Shown piece by piece: positions 13,274 to 20,175 of a stretch of DNA of 21,229 bases. The stretch is taken from positions 1 to 21,229 of the forward strand of contig CAZOYN010000012.1 in the NCBI GenBank assembly GCA_964584135.1. Reading direction: 5' to 3'. The notes beneath the pieces are model-generated. The model saw nothing but the letters and a program-made list of their open reading frames with translations. It was not told the origin of the DNA and ran no database searches. This stretch comes from CAZOYN01 sp964584135. GTDB taxonomy: Bacteria > Patescibacteriota > Saccharimonadia > Saccharimonadales > UBA4665. A program made the translations under genes and the position numbers. Position 1 is the stretch's first letter. Each line of letters starts with the position of its first letter.

Positions 13274-14125
13274 ATGCCAATGAAAATCAGTATCGTCATT
13301 CCAGTATACAACGAGGAGGAGGGACTTGCCGCCTGCCTTCAGGCCATTGCCGCGCAAACGGTCGCCCCCTACGAAGTTATTGTGGTGGATAATAATTCCA
13401 CTGATAACAGCGTAGCTGTGGCCAACTTGTTCCCCTTCGTGCAAGTTTTGAGCGAGCCCAGGCAAGGCGTCGTCCATGCCCGTACTACTGGTTTTAATGC
13501 CGCCCGCGGAGATATCATCGGCCGGATTGATGCCGACAGCCTGGTGGCGCCCAACTGGGTTGAGAGCCTTCAGCAGCTTTTTAACAATCAACCCGAGCTG
13601 GCGGCAGTGACCGGCCGCGTCCGCTACTACAATTTAGCGCTTAGTCGCCTGCTCGATGCCGTGGACTTCCGCATTCGCAAGCGCCTGGCCCGCTTGCTGG
13701 GCCGTGAAGTAGCCATGCAAGGGGCTAATTTGGCCGTTCGGCGTTCGGCCTGGCGAGCGGTACGGAGCCACCTTTGCCACCAAGCGGATATGCACGAAGA
13801 TTATGACCTGGCGATCCATCTGGCCGAGCTTAATTACCGGGTAGCGTTTAATGAAAACCTGGAGGCGGCGATTGGTTTTCGCCAGGCGGAGGCCAGCTGG
13901 CGGGCCTTTTGCGTCTATGCGTGGTTGAGCCCCAAAACCTATGCCCTGCACCAGCTTAAGAGCCGGCGCCATATGTATCCGGTCGTAGCCCTGGTAATAG
14001 TCTGTTACCCCATCCTTAAAGTGTTGCACAAGGGTTTTGACGCGGAAACGTCCAGCTTCTCATGGCGCCAATTATTCGCCGAAGCCGCGCCGGCCAGGGT
14101 TAATCCCGCCACCTTTGTTGATTAG
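13274..14125 (+). CDS. GT2-family glycosyltransferase
   Basis: A 283-residue family 2 glycosyltransferase, divergent from the glycosidase-like gene. It has the typical opening ISIVIPVYNEEEGLAACL, the donor-binding VIVVDNNSTDNS, GRIDADSL as the DxD motif, AMQGANLAVRRSAW and the acidic MHEDYDLAIHL of the acceptor site, then a C-terminal hydrophobic segment (MYPVVALVIVCYPILKVL) that may be a membrane contact. The start may be 13274 or the ATG at 13280; AGGAG lies 12 and 18 bases upstream, both long. Its stop is immediately next to the stop of the convergent nuclease gene. The sugar and acceptor are unknown; its place beside another GT2 and a glycosidase suggests cell-surface glycan work. Confidence 0.88.
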   Translation: MPMKISIVIPVYNEEEGLAACLQAIAAQTVAPYEVIVVDNNSTDNSVAVANLFPFVQVLSEPRQGVVHARTTGFNAARGDIIGRIDADSLVAPNWVESLQQLFNNQPELAAVTGRVRYYNLALSRLLDAVDFRIRKRLARLLGREVAMQGANLAVRRSAWRAVRSHLCHQADMHEDYDLAIHLAELNYRVAFNENLEAAIGFRQAEASWRAFCVYAWLSPKTYALHQLKSRRHMYPVVALVIVCYPILKVLHKGFDAETSSFSWRQLFAEAAPARVNPATFVD

Positions 14126-14704
14126 TTACTGCGGGTTCGACTCGTAGCCGCCCTGGTCTTTGGCAATCGGATGGCAGTTGCCCCACAGGCCTTTGTTCGC
14201 TGCCATGGCGGCCTGCTCGTCGGCGGCAAACTGGGTGGCTTTGGTGAACGGGAAGTACGGATAGTAGAAGCCGTAGCCGTTTTGGATGAGCAGTTCGTTG
14301 ACCAGCCGGCCATCGGGTAGGTAGACATAGCGGAGCAAGCGGTTATAGCGGTCGCGGTTGGTGCTCAACGAATCCGAAACCAGGCGCACCCGCTGGCCGC
14401 CAATAGTGTTTTTGGTATAAGCCGCGGCTGCAGGGCCATAACACTGGACGGGCGTATTTGGCTTATGCGTTTCGGGCGTGTCAACACCGATAAACCGCAC
14501 TGTTTCCACCTGGCCGTTCATATCGACGGCTATGGTATCGCCATCTATAAAGTGGTTGATGCTGTATTGCCCCGGCGCGTTAGACGTTACTACCTGACCG
14601 GCTGTGTCAAACCACTGCTGTTGCTGTCCATACCAAACCAGCCAGCTAATAAGCGCCACTAATAAGCTTGCCCAGAGATGCCGCCGACGATATCGATATG
14701 CCAT
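14126..14704 (-). CDS. membrane-anchored thermonuclease (SNase family)
   Basis: A 192-residue staphylococcal-nuclease-type enzyme. After a basic start (RYRRRH) a hydrophobic stretch at 11-25 acts as signal anchor, so the OB-fold domain faces outward. Catalytic residues can be matched to S. aureus nuclease: D56 in IDGDT, R70 and D75/E78 in VRFIGVDTPET, and R122 in RDRYNRLLRYV. The usual NELLIQNGYG and AADEQAAMAANKGLWG follow. It degrades DNA and RNA with calcium, and at the surface it could supply nucleotides or defend against foreign DNA. The ATG overlaps the TAA of the kinase gene upstream (TAATG), so translation is coupled. Confidence 0.9.
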   Translation of the reverse strand: MAYRYRRRHLWASLLVALISWLVWYGQQQQWFDTAGQVVTSNAPGQYSINHFIDGDTIAVDMNGQVETVRFIGVDTPETHKPNTPVQCYGPAAAAYTKNTIGGQRVRLVSDSLSTNRDRYNRLLRYVYLPDGRLVNELLIQNGYGFYYPYFPFTKATQFAADEQAAMAANKGLWGNCHPIAKDQGGYESNPQ

Positions 14705-15216
14705 TACAGACTAAGTAACTGCTTCAGCTGCTCGGTGTCAAGTTTCGTGCCATCAATTTTAATAACTTTTTCATCTTTGGTGGGCGGCTCGAGCTTGGCG
14801 GCAATGGCTTCAAACTCTTGGTCAGTCATGACCATTTCGTAGCCATTGCGCAAGTTATTGTCGTGCACGGCCCGCTGTTTAGCCAGGCTCTTAGGCGTGG
14901 TCACCCAGATAATAACCGCTTCGGCCTCGTGGCGCAGTGCGATTTCCCGCAGGTGGTTACGGTCTTTGCGGTGGTTAAAATTAGTGTCAAAAATGACGCT
15001 TTTATCTTGGGCTAGCAAATATTCGGCGGCATTATTCATCTGTTTGTACAGCTCCAGACTTTCATCTTCGCTATGGGTGGGCTTAGTGAATAACTTAAGC
15101 CGCTCGCGGTCGGCCCAGAGGTGATGGGCGCCGGTAGCTTCCGCGATGGCTTTAGCAACCGTGGTTTTGCCAGCACCCGGGTAACCAATGAACAGATATA
15201 ACGTTGGACGGGCCAT
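14704..15216 (-). CDS. P-loop kinase of the AAA_33 type
   Basis: A 170-residue P-loop protein. Walker A is GYPGAGKTT (11-19), followed by HLWADRERLKLF, a phosphate-acceptor side segment VIFDTNFNHRKDRNHL (74-89), and IIWVTTPKSLAKQRAVHDN. This is the pattern of small kinases related to polynucleotide kinase, gluconate kinase and zeta-toxin-like proteins; the substrate is unknown. I use the ATG at 15216 rather than 15237, because an extended -10 (TGCTACAAT, 15224-15232) lies seven bases before it. Its stop overlaps the nuclease start, so a link to nucleotide or nucleic-acid processing is possible. Confidence 0.8.
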   Translation of the reverse strand: MARPTLYLFIGYPGAGKTTVAKAIAEATGAHHLWADRERLKLFTKPTHSEDESLELYKQMNNAAEYLLAQDKSVIFDTNFNHRKDRNHLREIALRHEAEAVIIWVTTPKSLAKQRAVHDNNLRNGYEMVMTDQEFEAIAAKLEPPTKDEKVIKIDGTKLDTEQLKQLLSL

Positions 15217-15223
15217 GGCCCTC

Positions 15224-15232
15224 ATTGTAGCA
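15224..15232 (-). promoter_or_regulatory. extended -10 promoter of P-loop kinase
   Basis: TGCTACAAT on the minus strand, seven bases from the ATG at 15216. This excludes the longer frame from 15237 and predicts a leaderless mRNA covering the kinase and the coupled nuclease. Confidence 0.6.
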
Positions 15233-15240
15233 CTCACCGG

Positions 15241-16266
15241 TTAGCGTGTGGTGAGCACCGAGACCGACCGCTGCGAGACGCGAACGCTGAAATAGCTGTC
15301 GTTGGGATAGATGGTGGCTTCGCCGTCAATTTGGGTCGGTATTTCGCCTGAACTGCTGCGTACTGTCATCGCCTGTGGCGACAAGGCATCAAAGTGATCG
15401 AATCGACCCAGGAAAGCTCGGCCAACCCCTGCGATGATGGTGCGGTAGCGCTGGCCACGGCTGGCTTCAGCTCCTTCGGCTAGCGGCATATCAAGGATGC
15501 CAGCTTTGGGCAGCAGGCTATGCATGCCGCGGTAACGCGCGTACTTAGCCTCTTTTTCGCCATTTGGAAAGTTACGCTCGATGACCAGTGCTCGTTCGCC
15601 GTCGTCGCTGATGATGTCTAGTACGGGAGCTTCCGGCGCTTTGCCGAGCACGACGCCCATTTGTGGCCAAGAGCGGCGCACAGCACCCCGGCCTTCAATC
15701 CGCTCACGAAACTCCGGGCTGTTAAAATGGCCGCCAACAATGGCGGTATAGCCAAGTCCGAAGTAGCCAAAGGCCACATCCTGAACCGGGACGCTGTCCG
15801 GGCTGCAAACGGTGACTTCCAAGGGATGTAGCTGTCCAATCCGGCTATCGTTAGTACGGAGCATACGAACGGGGTGTTTTAGGTAGCGGCCGGTGTGTAG
15901 ATTGTGAGCCAAATCATTGGCATCGCCACCGCCCAGCACGGCAACTGGACTTTGGTTGCCGCTGTACCACAAAGCCCGTAAAAAATTGCTGGTGCCGCCA
16001 TCGCCACTCACGACAGCCAATAAATCACCCTCGCCAGTTTCCTTGCTGACCGTTTCGGCCATGGCCTCATGGTCGGCCTGAGTGGCTACTACCATGGCTT
16101 GCATGCCGAGCTCGCTGGCGGCCTGCATCAGGCGCTGGGTGCGCGGCCAGGCTTCGCGGGCTGAACTGCTAAAGGGGTTTTTAAAGATAACCAGCCGCTC
16201 GTAATCTGCGGCATTAAACGCGGTGGTTATAGGGTCAATTTCGTTACCTTGTGGGGCGATCAGCAT
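15241..16266 (-). CDS. diacylglycerol kinase-like lipid kinase
   Basis: A 341-residue protein of the DAGK/LCB5/YegS lipid kinase family, which phosphorylates diacylglycerol or similar lipids. The ATP-binding motif is VVSGDGGTSNFLRAL (85-99), followed by AVLGGGDANDLAHNL (108-122), the counterpart of the GGGTAND segment, and near the C-terminus QIDGEAT with the conserved acidic loop. The N-terminal 25 residues precede the usual start of the domain (LVIFKNPFSSSA). Lipid recycling would suit a cell that scavenges membrane lipids. The mRNA probably begins about two bases before the ATG. Confidence 0.85.
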   Translation of the reverse strand: MLIAPQGNEIDPITTAFNAADYERLVIFKNPFSSSAREAWPRTQRLMQAASELGMQAMVVATQADHEAMAETVSKETGEGDLLAVVSGDGGTSNFLRALWYSGNQSPVAVLGGGDANDLAHNLHTGRYLKHPVRMLRTNDSRIGQLHPLEVTVCSPDSVPVQDVAFGYFGLGYTAIVGGHFNSPEFRERIEGRGAVRRSWPQMGVVLGKAPEAPVLDIISDDGERALVIERNFPNGEKEAKYARYRGMHSLLPKAGILDMPLAEGAEASRGQRYRTIIAGVGRAFLGRFDHFDALSPQAMTVRSSSGEIPTQIDGEATIYPNDSYFSVRVSQRSVSVLTTR

Positions 16267-16275
16267 GATCGCTAT

Positions 16276-16303
16276 ACTATATTATAAACTTGCTAAAAAT
16301 CAA
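16276..16303 (-). promoter_or_regulatory. promoter of lipid kinase gene
   Basis: TTGATT (16298-16303), 16 bases, TATAGT (16276-16281), nine bases from the ATG at 16266. It overlaps the end of the upstream adenosyltransferase gene. A second TATAAT just upstream adds some ambiguity. Confidence 0.55.
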
Positions 16304-16862
16304 TACCCTTGTTGGCCAGGAACTTGTCGTCGAAGTGATGTTTGATCTTGTGCATATCGGTGGCAATGTCGACGTATTTGAGCAGCTTGCTGGGAAAGTC
16401 CCGACCAGTGAGGCAGAGGCTGGTGCGGGGGGAGCGGGTGGTGATGAGCTTGACCAGGTCTTTTTCAGATAGCAGGCCATCGTGGAATGCATTATTGATC
16501 TCATCGCAGATAACTAAATCGAACCTGCCGCTGGTGGTTGCCTCTAGCGCTTCATAAAACGTCTGTTTTGCAGCTTGTTGATGCTGCGCTTCTGAGATGT
16601 GCTGCTCGCTGAGCTCGCCGGCCTTATAAAAACCCTTACCACCCTTGTAGAAATGCAGCTGGTCGCGGTATAAGGGCTGGATGTCGCGGATAAAGACGTG
16701 CTCGCCCACGCCCCAATATTTAATAAACTGGATAAAGGCCACTCGCCAGCGGTTGCCGAGCGCCCGCGTCATGAGTCCCAGGCTAGCGCTGGTTTTCCCC
16801 TTACTCTCGCCGGTGTAGACAATAACCACCGATTGCTTGGTTTGATAATCCTCAAATGCCAT
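16293..16862 (-). CDS. cobO: corrinoid adenosyltransferase (CobA/BtuR type)
   Basis: A 189-residue ATP:cob(I)alamin adenosyltransferase, which makes adenosylcobalamin. Motifs are the P-loop GESKGKTS (18-25), the corrin-side IQFIKYWGVGE, DLVICDEINNA with D120/E121, and the closing LTGRDFPSKLLKYVDIATDMHKIKHHFD with a final GIDF. This is the CobA/CobO type, not PduO. No other B12 gene is in the window, so it may salvage imported cobalamin for an enzyme elsewhere, such as a B12-dependent ribonucleotide reductase (inference). The start lacks a Shine-Dalgarno and lies six bases from a -10 box. It follows the unknown gene by 17 bases. Confidence 0.9.
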   Translation of the reverse strand: MAFEDYQTKQSVVIVYTGESKGKTSASLGLMTRALGNRWRVAFIQFIKYWGVGEHVFIRDIQPLYRDQLHFYKGGKGFYKAGELSEQHISEAQHQQAAKQTFYEALEATTSGRFDLVICDEINNAFHDGLLSEKDLVKLITTRSPRTSLCLTGRDFPSKLLKYVDIATDMHKIKHHFDDKFLANKGIDF

Positions 16863-16868
16863 GAGGTT

Positions 16869-16897
16869 ATTTTAGGCGCTTATGCGCTCGATGCCAA
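16869..16897 (-). promoter_or_regulatory. promoter of corrinoid adenosyltransferase, leaderless
   Basis: TTGGCA (16892-16897), 17 bases, TAAAAT (16869-16874), then six bases to the ATG at 16862. This is one of the best promoters in the window and predicts a leaderless transcript. Confidence 0.7.
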
Positions 16898-17416
16898 TTG
16901 TTCGTGCAGGAAAGCTGTCGCCGCCTCATCTTCTAAGCCGCCAACCCTAGCCAGCGCCCCAAGAGCAATAACTACATCCATGGCCACATCGCCTGCCTCA
17001 TAATCGTGCAGTTCACCTGTCAGCTGTTGGGCCAAACGAATCGTACGGCTCTTAACGGCAAATTCCTCGGCACTGCCTAAATAAATCGGGCGTAGATTGG
17101 CGTTAAACTGGGCACGATTGACGGCTCGCAGCGCATTATTTTGCTCAATACGTTTCGTAACTTCTTCGATTGTAAAGGCGTGGTCAGCCGCTCCAGGTCG
17201 AGCCGGCACTTGGATTTCGGCCGCTTTGCCAACAACATAGGTAGCTAATAGGGGCGCAAAGCGTTCCCTACCGGATTGGTCTGAGGTAATGTCGCCAAAG
17301 TTGTAGCCATGCTGCCGCAAAAAGTCACGCAAGCCATGGGTTAAAACTGAAAGTTGCGCGCCCGTGTGGTAAGTCTGGCCGTGGGTTTCACCTGAATTCT
17401 GATTTGTATCAGACAT
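16880..17416 (-). CDS. unknown soluble protein
   Basis: A 178-residue protein without a recognised family. The first 18 residues are polar and look disordered (MSDTNQNSGETHGQTYH). The rest is mainly helical: LSVLTHGLRDFLRQHGYNFGDITS, FAPLLATYVVGKAAEI, FTIEEVTKRIEQNNALRAVN, and a C-terminal pair VAMDVVIALGALARVGG and EDEAATAFLHEQL. There is no membrane segment or cysteine. A clear GAAGGAG stands five bases before the ATG, so the start is firm; a TATACA/TACAAT -10 lies upstream at about 17434. It lies 79 bases after the glutaredoxin-like gene and 17 bases before the adenosyltransferase gene. Confidence 0.7.
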   Translation of the reverse strand: MSDTNQNSGETHGQTYHTGAQLSVLTHGLRDFLRQHGYNFGDITSDQSGRERFAPLLATYVVGKAAEIQVPARPGAADHAFTIEEVTKRIEQNNALRAVNRAQFNANLRPIYLGSAEEFAVKSRTIRLAQQLTGELHDYEAGDVAMDVVIALGALARVGGLEDEAATAFLHEQLASSA

Positions 17417-17495
17417 GCTACTCCTTCAGGTTAATTGTATAACAGAGTGGCTCCAGGGAGTGTGAAATTTTTCGCAAGCATGCAGCAACTAGTTC

Positions 17496-17753
17496 TTACT
17501 GCTGAACGAGGTTGTGGGCTTTGAGGGCCGCGTCAATGCGCGGGCGGTCAAAACCAACAATAATGTCGCCGGCGATGTCTATGACCGGTATGCCGCGCTG
17601 GCCGGACTTATTGACGGCCTCAAGGCCAGCCTGGGGATCGGCTTCGACGTCCCTATCGGTGTACTTGACGTTCAAGTGGTCAAAGTAGCCTTTAGCGGCG
17701 TGGCAAAAGGCACACCAGACGGCGGAGTAAACTGTTACTTGTGGTTCATTCAT
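17496..17753 (-). CDS. glutaredoxin-like redox protein (NrdH type)
   Basis: An 85-residue thioredoxin-fold protein. The redox motif is WCAFC (C14 and C17), after VTVYSAVWC, and the cis-proline loop is GIPVIDIAGDIIVGFDR. Size and the final VGFDRPRI match NrdH/glutaredoxin-like proteins such as mycoredoxin. It would reduce a disulfide in a partner such as ribonucleotide reductase; the partner is not visible here. GGAAG lies five bases before the ATG, within the space between an extended -10 (17762-17770) and the start. It is divergent from the ATP synthase operon. Confidence 0.88.
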   Translation of the reverse strand: MNEPQVTVYSAVWCAFCHAAKGYFDHLNVKYTDRDVEADPQAGLEAVNKSGQRGIPVIDIAGDIIVGFDRPRIDAALKAHNLVQQ

Positions 17754-17761
17754 ATACTTCC

Positions 17762-17770
17762 ATCATAGCA
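17762..17770 (-). promoter_or_regulatory. extended -10 promoter of glutaredoxin-like gene
   Basis: TGCTATGAT on the minus strand, eight bases from the ATG at 17753. The mRNA would start at or a base before the start codon. The region is shared with the divergent ATP synthase promoter. Confidence 0.5.
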
Positions 17771-17814
17771 CTATACTTTGTAAAGTAAAACCATTGCGTG
17801 AGATAGATCACAAC

Positions 17815-17823
17815 TGATATAAT
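17815..17823 (+). promoter_or_regulatory. extended -10 promoter of ATP synthase operon
   Basis: TGATATAAT is an extended -10 with a perfect TATAAT (17818-17823). A weak TTGCGT lies 18 bases upstream (17794-17799). Eight bases follow before the first ATG (17832), so the operon mRNA should be leaderless or have one or two extra bases. Confidence 0.7.
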
Positions 17824-17831
17824 GCCAGAGA

Positions 17832-18140
17832 ATGAAAGAGGCGAAAGCAAAGGTGGGCACTGACCGCAGTCCAAGTGCGGTTTTTGTAAGTATGGCGCTG
17901 GACATGTCTTGGCGGCTGGCTCTGGTGGTGCTCGTGCCAATTGTGGGCGGCTTCGAGCTCGATAAACATTTTAAAACAACCCCGTCGCTGACTATTATTG
18001 GCTTTGTCGTCGCCATGGCTGGCATGGGTTTTGTGCTGTGGCAAGCGCTCCAAACCGCCAACCATATACCGGTGCCAAAGCTGAGCGCGGCCCAGAAACG
18101 GGCTATTAAAAAACAGTACCAAGAGGATGACGATGCTTAG
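17832..18140 (+). CDS. atpI: AtpI/AtpZ-like ATP synthase accessory protein
   Basis: A 102-residue protein with two membrane helices (about 22-42, MALDMSWRLALVVLVPIVGG, and 53-72, LTIIGFVVAMAGMGFVLWQA), joined by FELDKHFKTTP. This is the shape of AtpZ/AtpI-family proteins, which help assemble the c-ring or move ions such as magnesium. The C-terminus is basic then acidic. It is the first gene of the operon, and its end overlaps the start of atpB. No Shine-Dalgarno precedes it, fitting the leaderless promoter. Confidence 0.75.
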   Translation: MKEAKAKVGTDRSPSAVFVSMALDMSWRLALVVLVPIVGGFELDKHFKTTPSLTIIGFVVAMAGMGFVLWQALQTANHIPVPKLSAAQKRAIKKQYQEDDDA

Positions 18141-18981
18141 CCTGTTTGCCGAGACTAGTCCGGCCATCCACGTGGCGCCAGCCTCGGACTTCACGTTGGG
18201 CGGCCTGCAGATTACCAACTCCATCTTGTATGGCTGGATCGTTACGTTGCTGTTACTTGTTGGTTTGATCTGGGTGGCCCGCAAGGTGCGGCCGCATCCT
18301 AAAGCCGGCGTCGTGCAATACGTTGAAGTCGGAGTTGATTTTGCCACTAACCTGGTTGAGGGCGCGTTCAACGACAAAGCAATTGGCCGTAAATATGTGC
18401 CCTTCTTCGTTACCTTCTTCTTCTTCATCTTGCTTAATAACTGGGCCGGACTCATTCCCCTAGTTGGCGAGGGCCTGCAAATCCACGGCCATCCTTTTTT
18501 GCGGCCAATGACCGGCGACCTGAATGCTACCCTGGCCATGGGTCTCGTGACCATGGTTGTAGTCTATATCTCATCTATCCGTGAAGTCGGCGGCTTTGCC
18601 AAATACATCCGGCACTTTTTTATTGGTAGCCCTCTCAATCCGCTGTACTTAGTGATTGGCTTAATTGAAATGGTGACTGACTTGACCCGCGTACTAAGTC
18701 TTAGCTTGCGACTTTTCCTGAACATAACGATTGGCGAAATTGTGATTGCCGTGTTTGCCTTTTTGGGCGGCGCCCTGGCTCCGGGCAGCATTTTGTCACC
18801 GCTGGTGGCCCTGCCCTTTACTCTCTTGGAGCTAGGTGTTGGCGCCCTCCAGGCGTACATTTTCGTGATCCTTGGCGTAAATTACTTGGCGATCAGCGTC
18901 AATGCTGCCCAGGCCCACACTGAGCCTGATGACTTGACCGAAGTTGACGTTCCTGAAACAATGCAAGTAATAAGTACATAA
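18133..18981 (+). CDS. atpB: ATP synthase subunit a
   Basis: Subunit a, which with the c-ring forms the ion path of the F-type ATP synthase. The sequence has five or more membrane helices. Helix features include VPFFVTFFFFILLNNWAGLIP and the essential arginine in SLSLRLFLNI (R195 counting from the ATG at 18127). Family sequences usually have SLRLFGN here, so L in place of G is a small change. The longest frame starts at 18127, but GAGG touches that ATG; GAGG sits six bases before the ATG at 18133, so I prefer 18133. It overlaps the upstream gene by eight bases. Confidence 0.93.
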   Translation: MLSLFAETSPAIHVAPASDFTLGGLQITNSILYGWIVTLLLLVGLIWVARKVRPHPKAGVVQYVEVGVDFATNLVEGAFNDKAIGRKYVPFFVTFFFFILLNNWAGLIPLVGEGLQIHGHPFLRPMTGDLNATLAMGLVTMVVVYISSIREVGGFAKYIRHFFIGSPLNPLYLVIGLIEMVTDLTRVLSLSLRLFLNITIGEIVIAVFAFLGGALAPGSILSPLVALPFTLLELGVGALQAYIFVILGVNYLAISVNAAQAHTEPDDLTEVDVPETMQVIST

Positions 18982-19000
18982 AGGTAAGGAGAATATTTAT

Positions 19001-19228
19001 ATGGTATTTGCAGATACAGCAAGCGCGCAAGCGATTGGCCACGGCATTATGATTGGCGCTGGATTTATTGGCCCGACTATTGGTATTGGCCTAGTGGGCG
19101 CTAATTACTTACAGGCCGTTGGCCGCAATCCTGAGGCCGCTAAGTTCCTGGGCCAGGCGCTGGTATTCGTTGGCCTGATTGAGGTCTATGGTCTGTTGGC
19201 CTTCGCTTCAACCTTCTTCGTTAAATAA
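19001..19228 (+). CDS. atpE: ATP synthase subunit c
   Basis: A 75-residue proteolipid with two membrane helices joined by the polar loop AVGRNPEA (R42, N43, P44). The ion-carrying carboxylate is E61 in VGLIEVYGLL. The residues next to it (V62, Y63) and the first helix (GPTIGIGLVG) lack the Q and ES-T-Y pattern of sodium-binding rings, so proton coupling is more likely. AAGGAG stands nine bases before the ATG. The high copy number of this subunit in the complex fits its own strong ribosome site. Confidence 0.95.
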   Translation: MVFADTASAQAIGHGIMIGAGFIGPTIGIGLVGANYLQAVGRNPEAAKFLGQALVFVGLIEVYGLLAFASTFFVK

Positions 19229-19231
19229 GGG

Positions 19232-19768
19232 ATGATCTTGATAGTAGCTTTTTCACAATTTGCAGACAGCTCATCCGGCATCGGCGCCTTGGGGATTGAC
19301 GGCAAGGCCTTCATTATCCAATTGGTGACGTTTGTGCTGGCCTTTTGGGTATTGCAGCGCTATGCCTTTAAGCCGATCTTGAAGATAATGGCCCAGCGCC
19401 GCGAGACGATTGAGAATGGCGTAAAGTTGGGCGAGCAGATGCAAAAAGATAAGGCTGCATTGGAAGCCAAAGTTGAGCAGACATTGCACAAAGCCCGCAA
19501 CGATGCCGATGGTATTATTGCCGGAGCCCACGATGCCGCCCGCCAAACTGTCAGTGAGGCCGAAGCTAAGGCCCGCGAAAAAGCCGCCGGCATTTTAGCG
19601 GCTGCCGACGACCGGATTGCTCAAGATACCTCACGGGCCCGCAAGCAGCTCGAAAAAGAGCTGGTCGGCCTAATTTCTGATGCCACCGAGGCTATCATCC
19701 ACGAAAAAGTTGATGCCAAGAAAGATGCTGCCCTGATTGACCGGGCACTCAAGGAGCAGCGGGCATGA
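19232..19768 (+). CDS. atpF: ATP synthase subunit b
   Basis: A 178-residue subunit b, the peripheral stalk that joins the membrane part to F1. One membrane helix lies near 30-45 (FIIQLVTFVLAFWVLQRYAF), followed by a long charged helix (QRRETIENGVKLGEQMQKDK and on) that forms the stalk, with alanine-rich repeats such as AREKAAGILAAADD. The ATG at 19232 is only a few bases after the atpE stop and has AAGGG almost touching it; a TTG at 19238 has better spacing, so the start is slightly uncertain. The stop overlaps atpH (ATGA). Confidence 0.92.
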   Translation: MILIVAFSQFADSSSGIGALGIDGKAFIIQLVTFVLAFWVLQRYAFKPILKIMAQRRETIENGVKLGEQMQKDKAALEAKVEQTLHKARNDADGIIAGAHDAARQTVSEAEAKAREKAAGILAAADDRIAQDTSRARKQLEKELVGLISDATEAIIHEKVDAKKDAALIDRALKEQRA

Positions 19769-20169
19769 AAGCTCCTCGAACCCGTTTAGCCCAAACGATA
19801 GCTGACCGCAGCCTCAAAAACGGCGCCTCCAAAGCGCTGAGCCGCGAAGTGGCCGCCTATCTGTTAAGTGAAGGTCGGGTGAACGAGTTGGATTCGGTAT
19901 TGCGTGACGTCCAGGCCGACTGGGCTGAAGCAGGCTTCGTAGAAGTAATTGCTAGCAGCGCCCACTTGCTTACGGACGACGTAAAGACTGAAATTACCAG
20001 TCAAGTTAAGACCCTATACCCAGAGGCTAAAAAAATTATTGTGACCGAGACCCATGATCCTGCAGTAATCGGCGGCGTGCGCCTGGAGCTGGCCAACCAG
20101 CAACTCGACCTGAGCGTCGAGGCCAAATTGAACAAGTTTAAGCAGTTAACGACCGCAGGAAAGGATTAG
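19765..20169 (+). CDS. atpH: ATP synthase subunit delta, short form
   Basis: A 134-residue delta subunit; the usual length is about 175-180. The C-terminal part is clear: DPAVIGGVRLELANQQLDLSVEAKLNKFKQL matches the family's end. The N-terminal helical domain that binds the top of F1 is shortened: only about 45 residues (LAQTIADRSLKNGASKALSREVAAYLLSEGRVNELDSVLR) precede the linker. The start overlaps atpF by four bases, so no upstream extension is possible in this frame. The short form may be a lineage trait rather than damage, since the frame is intact. Confidence 0.85.
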   Translation: MKAPRTRLAQTIADRSLKNGASKALSREVAAYLLSEGRVNELDSVLRDVQADWAEAGFVEVIASSAHLLTDDVKTEITSQVKTLYPEAKKIIVTETHDPAVIGGVRLELANQQLDLSVEAKLNKFKQLTTAGKD

Positions 20170-20175
20170 GGACCA

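Noticed and set aside
12247..13591. Long ORFs opposite the glycosidase and the GT2 gene (for example 12247-12681 and 13094-13591)
   Set aside because: They arise from GC-rich codon bias on the real strand; the proteins show no domain.
17746..18860. Long minus-strand ORFs opposite the start of the ATP synthase operon
   Set aside because: They overlap well-supported ATP synthase genes and have low-complexity basic sequence typical of antisense frames.
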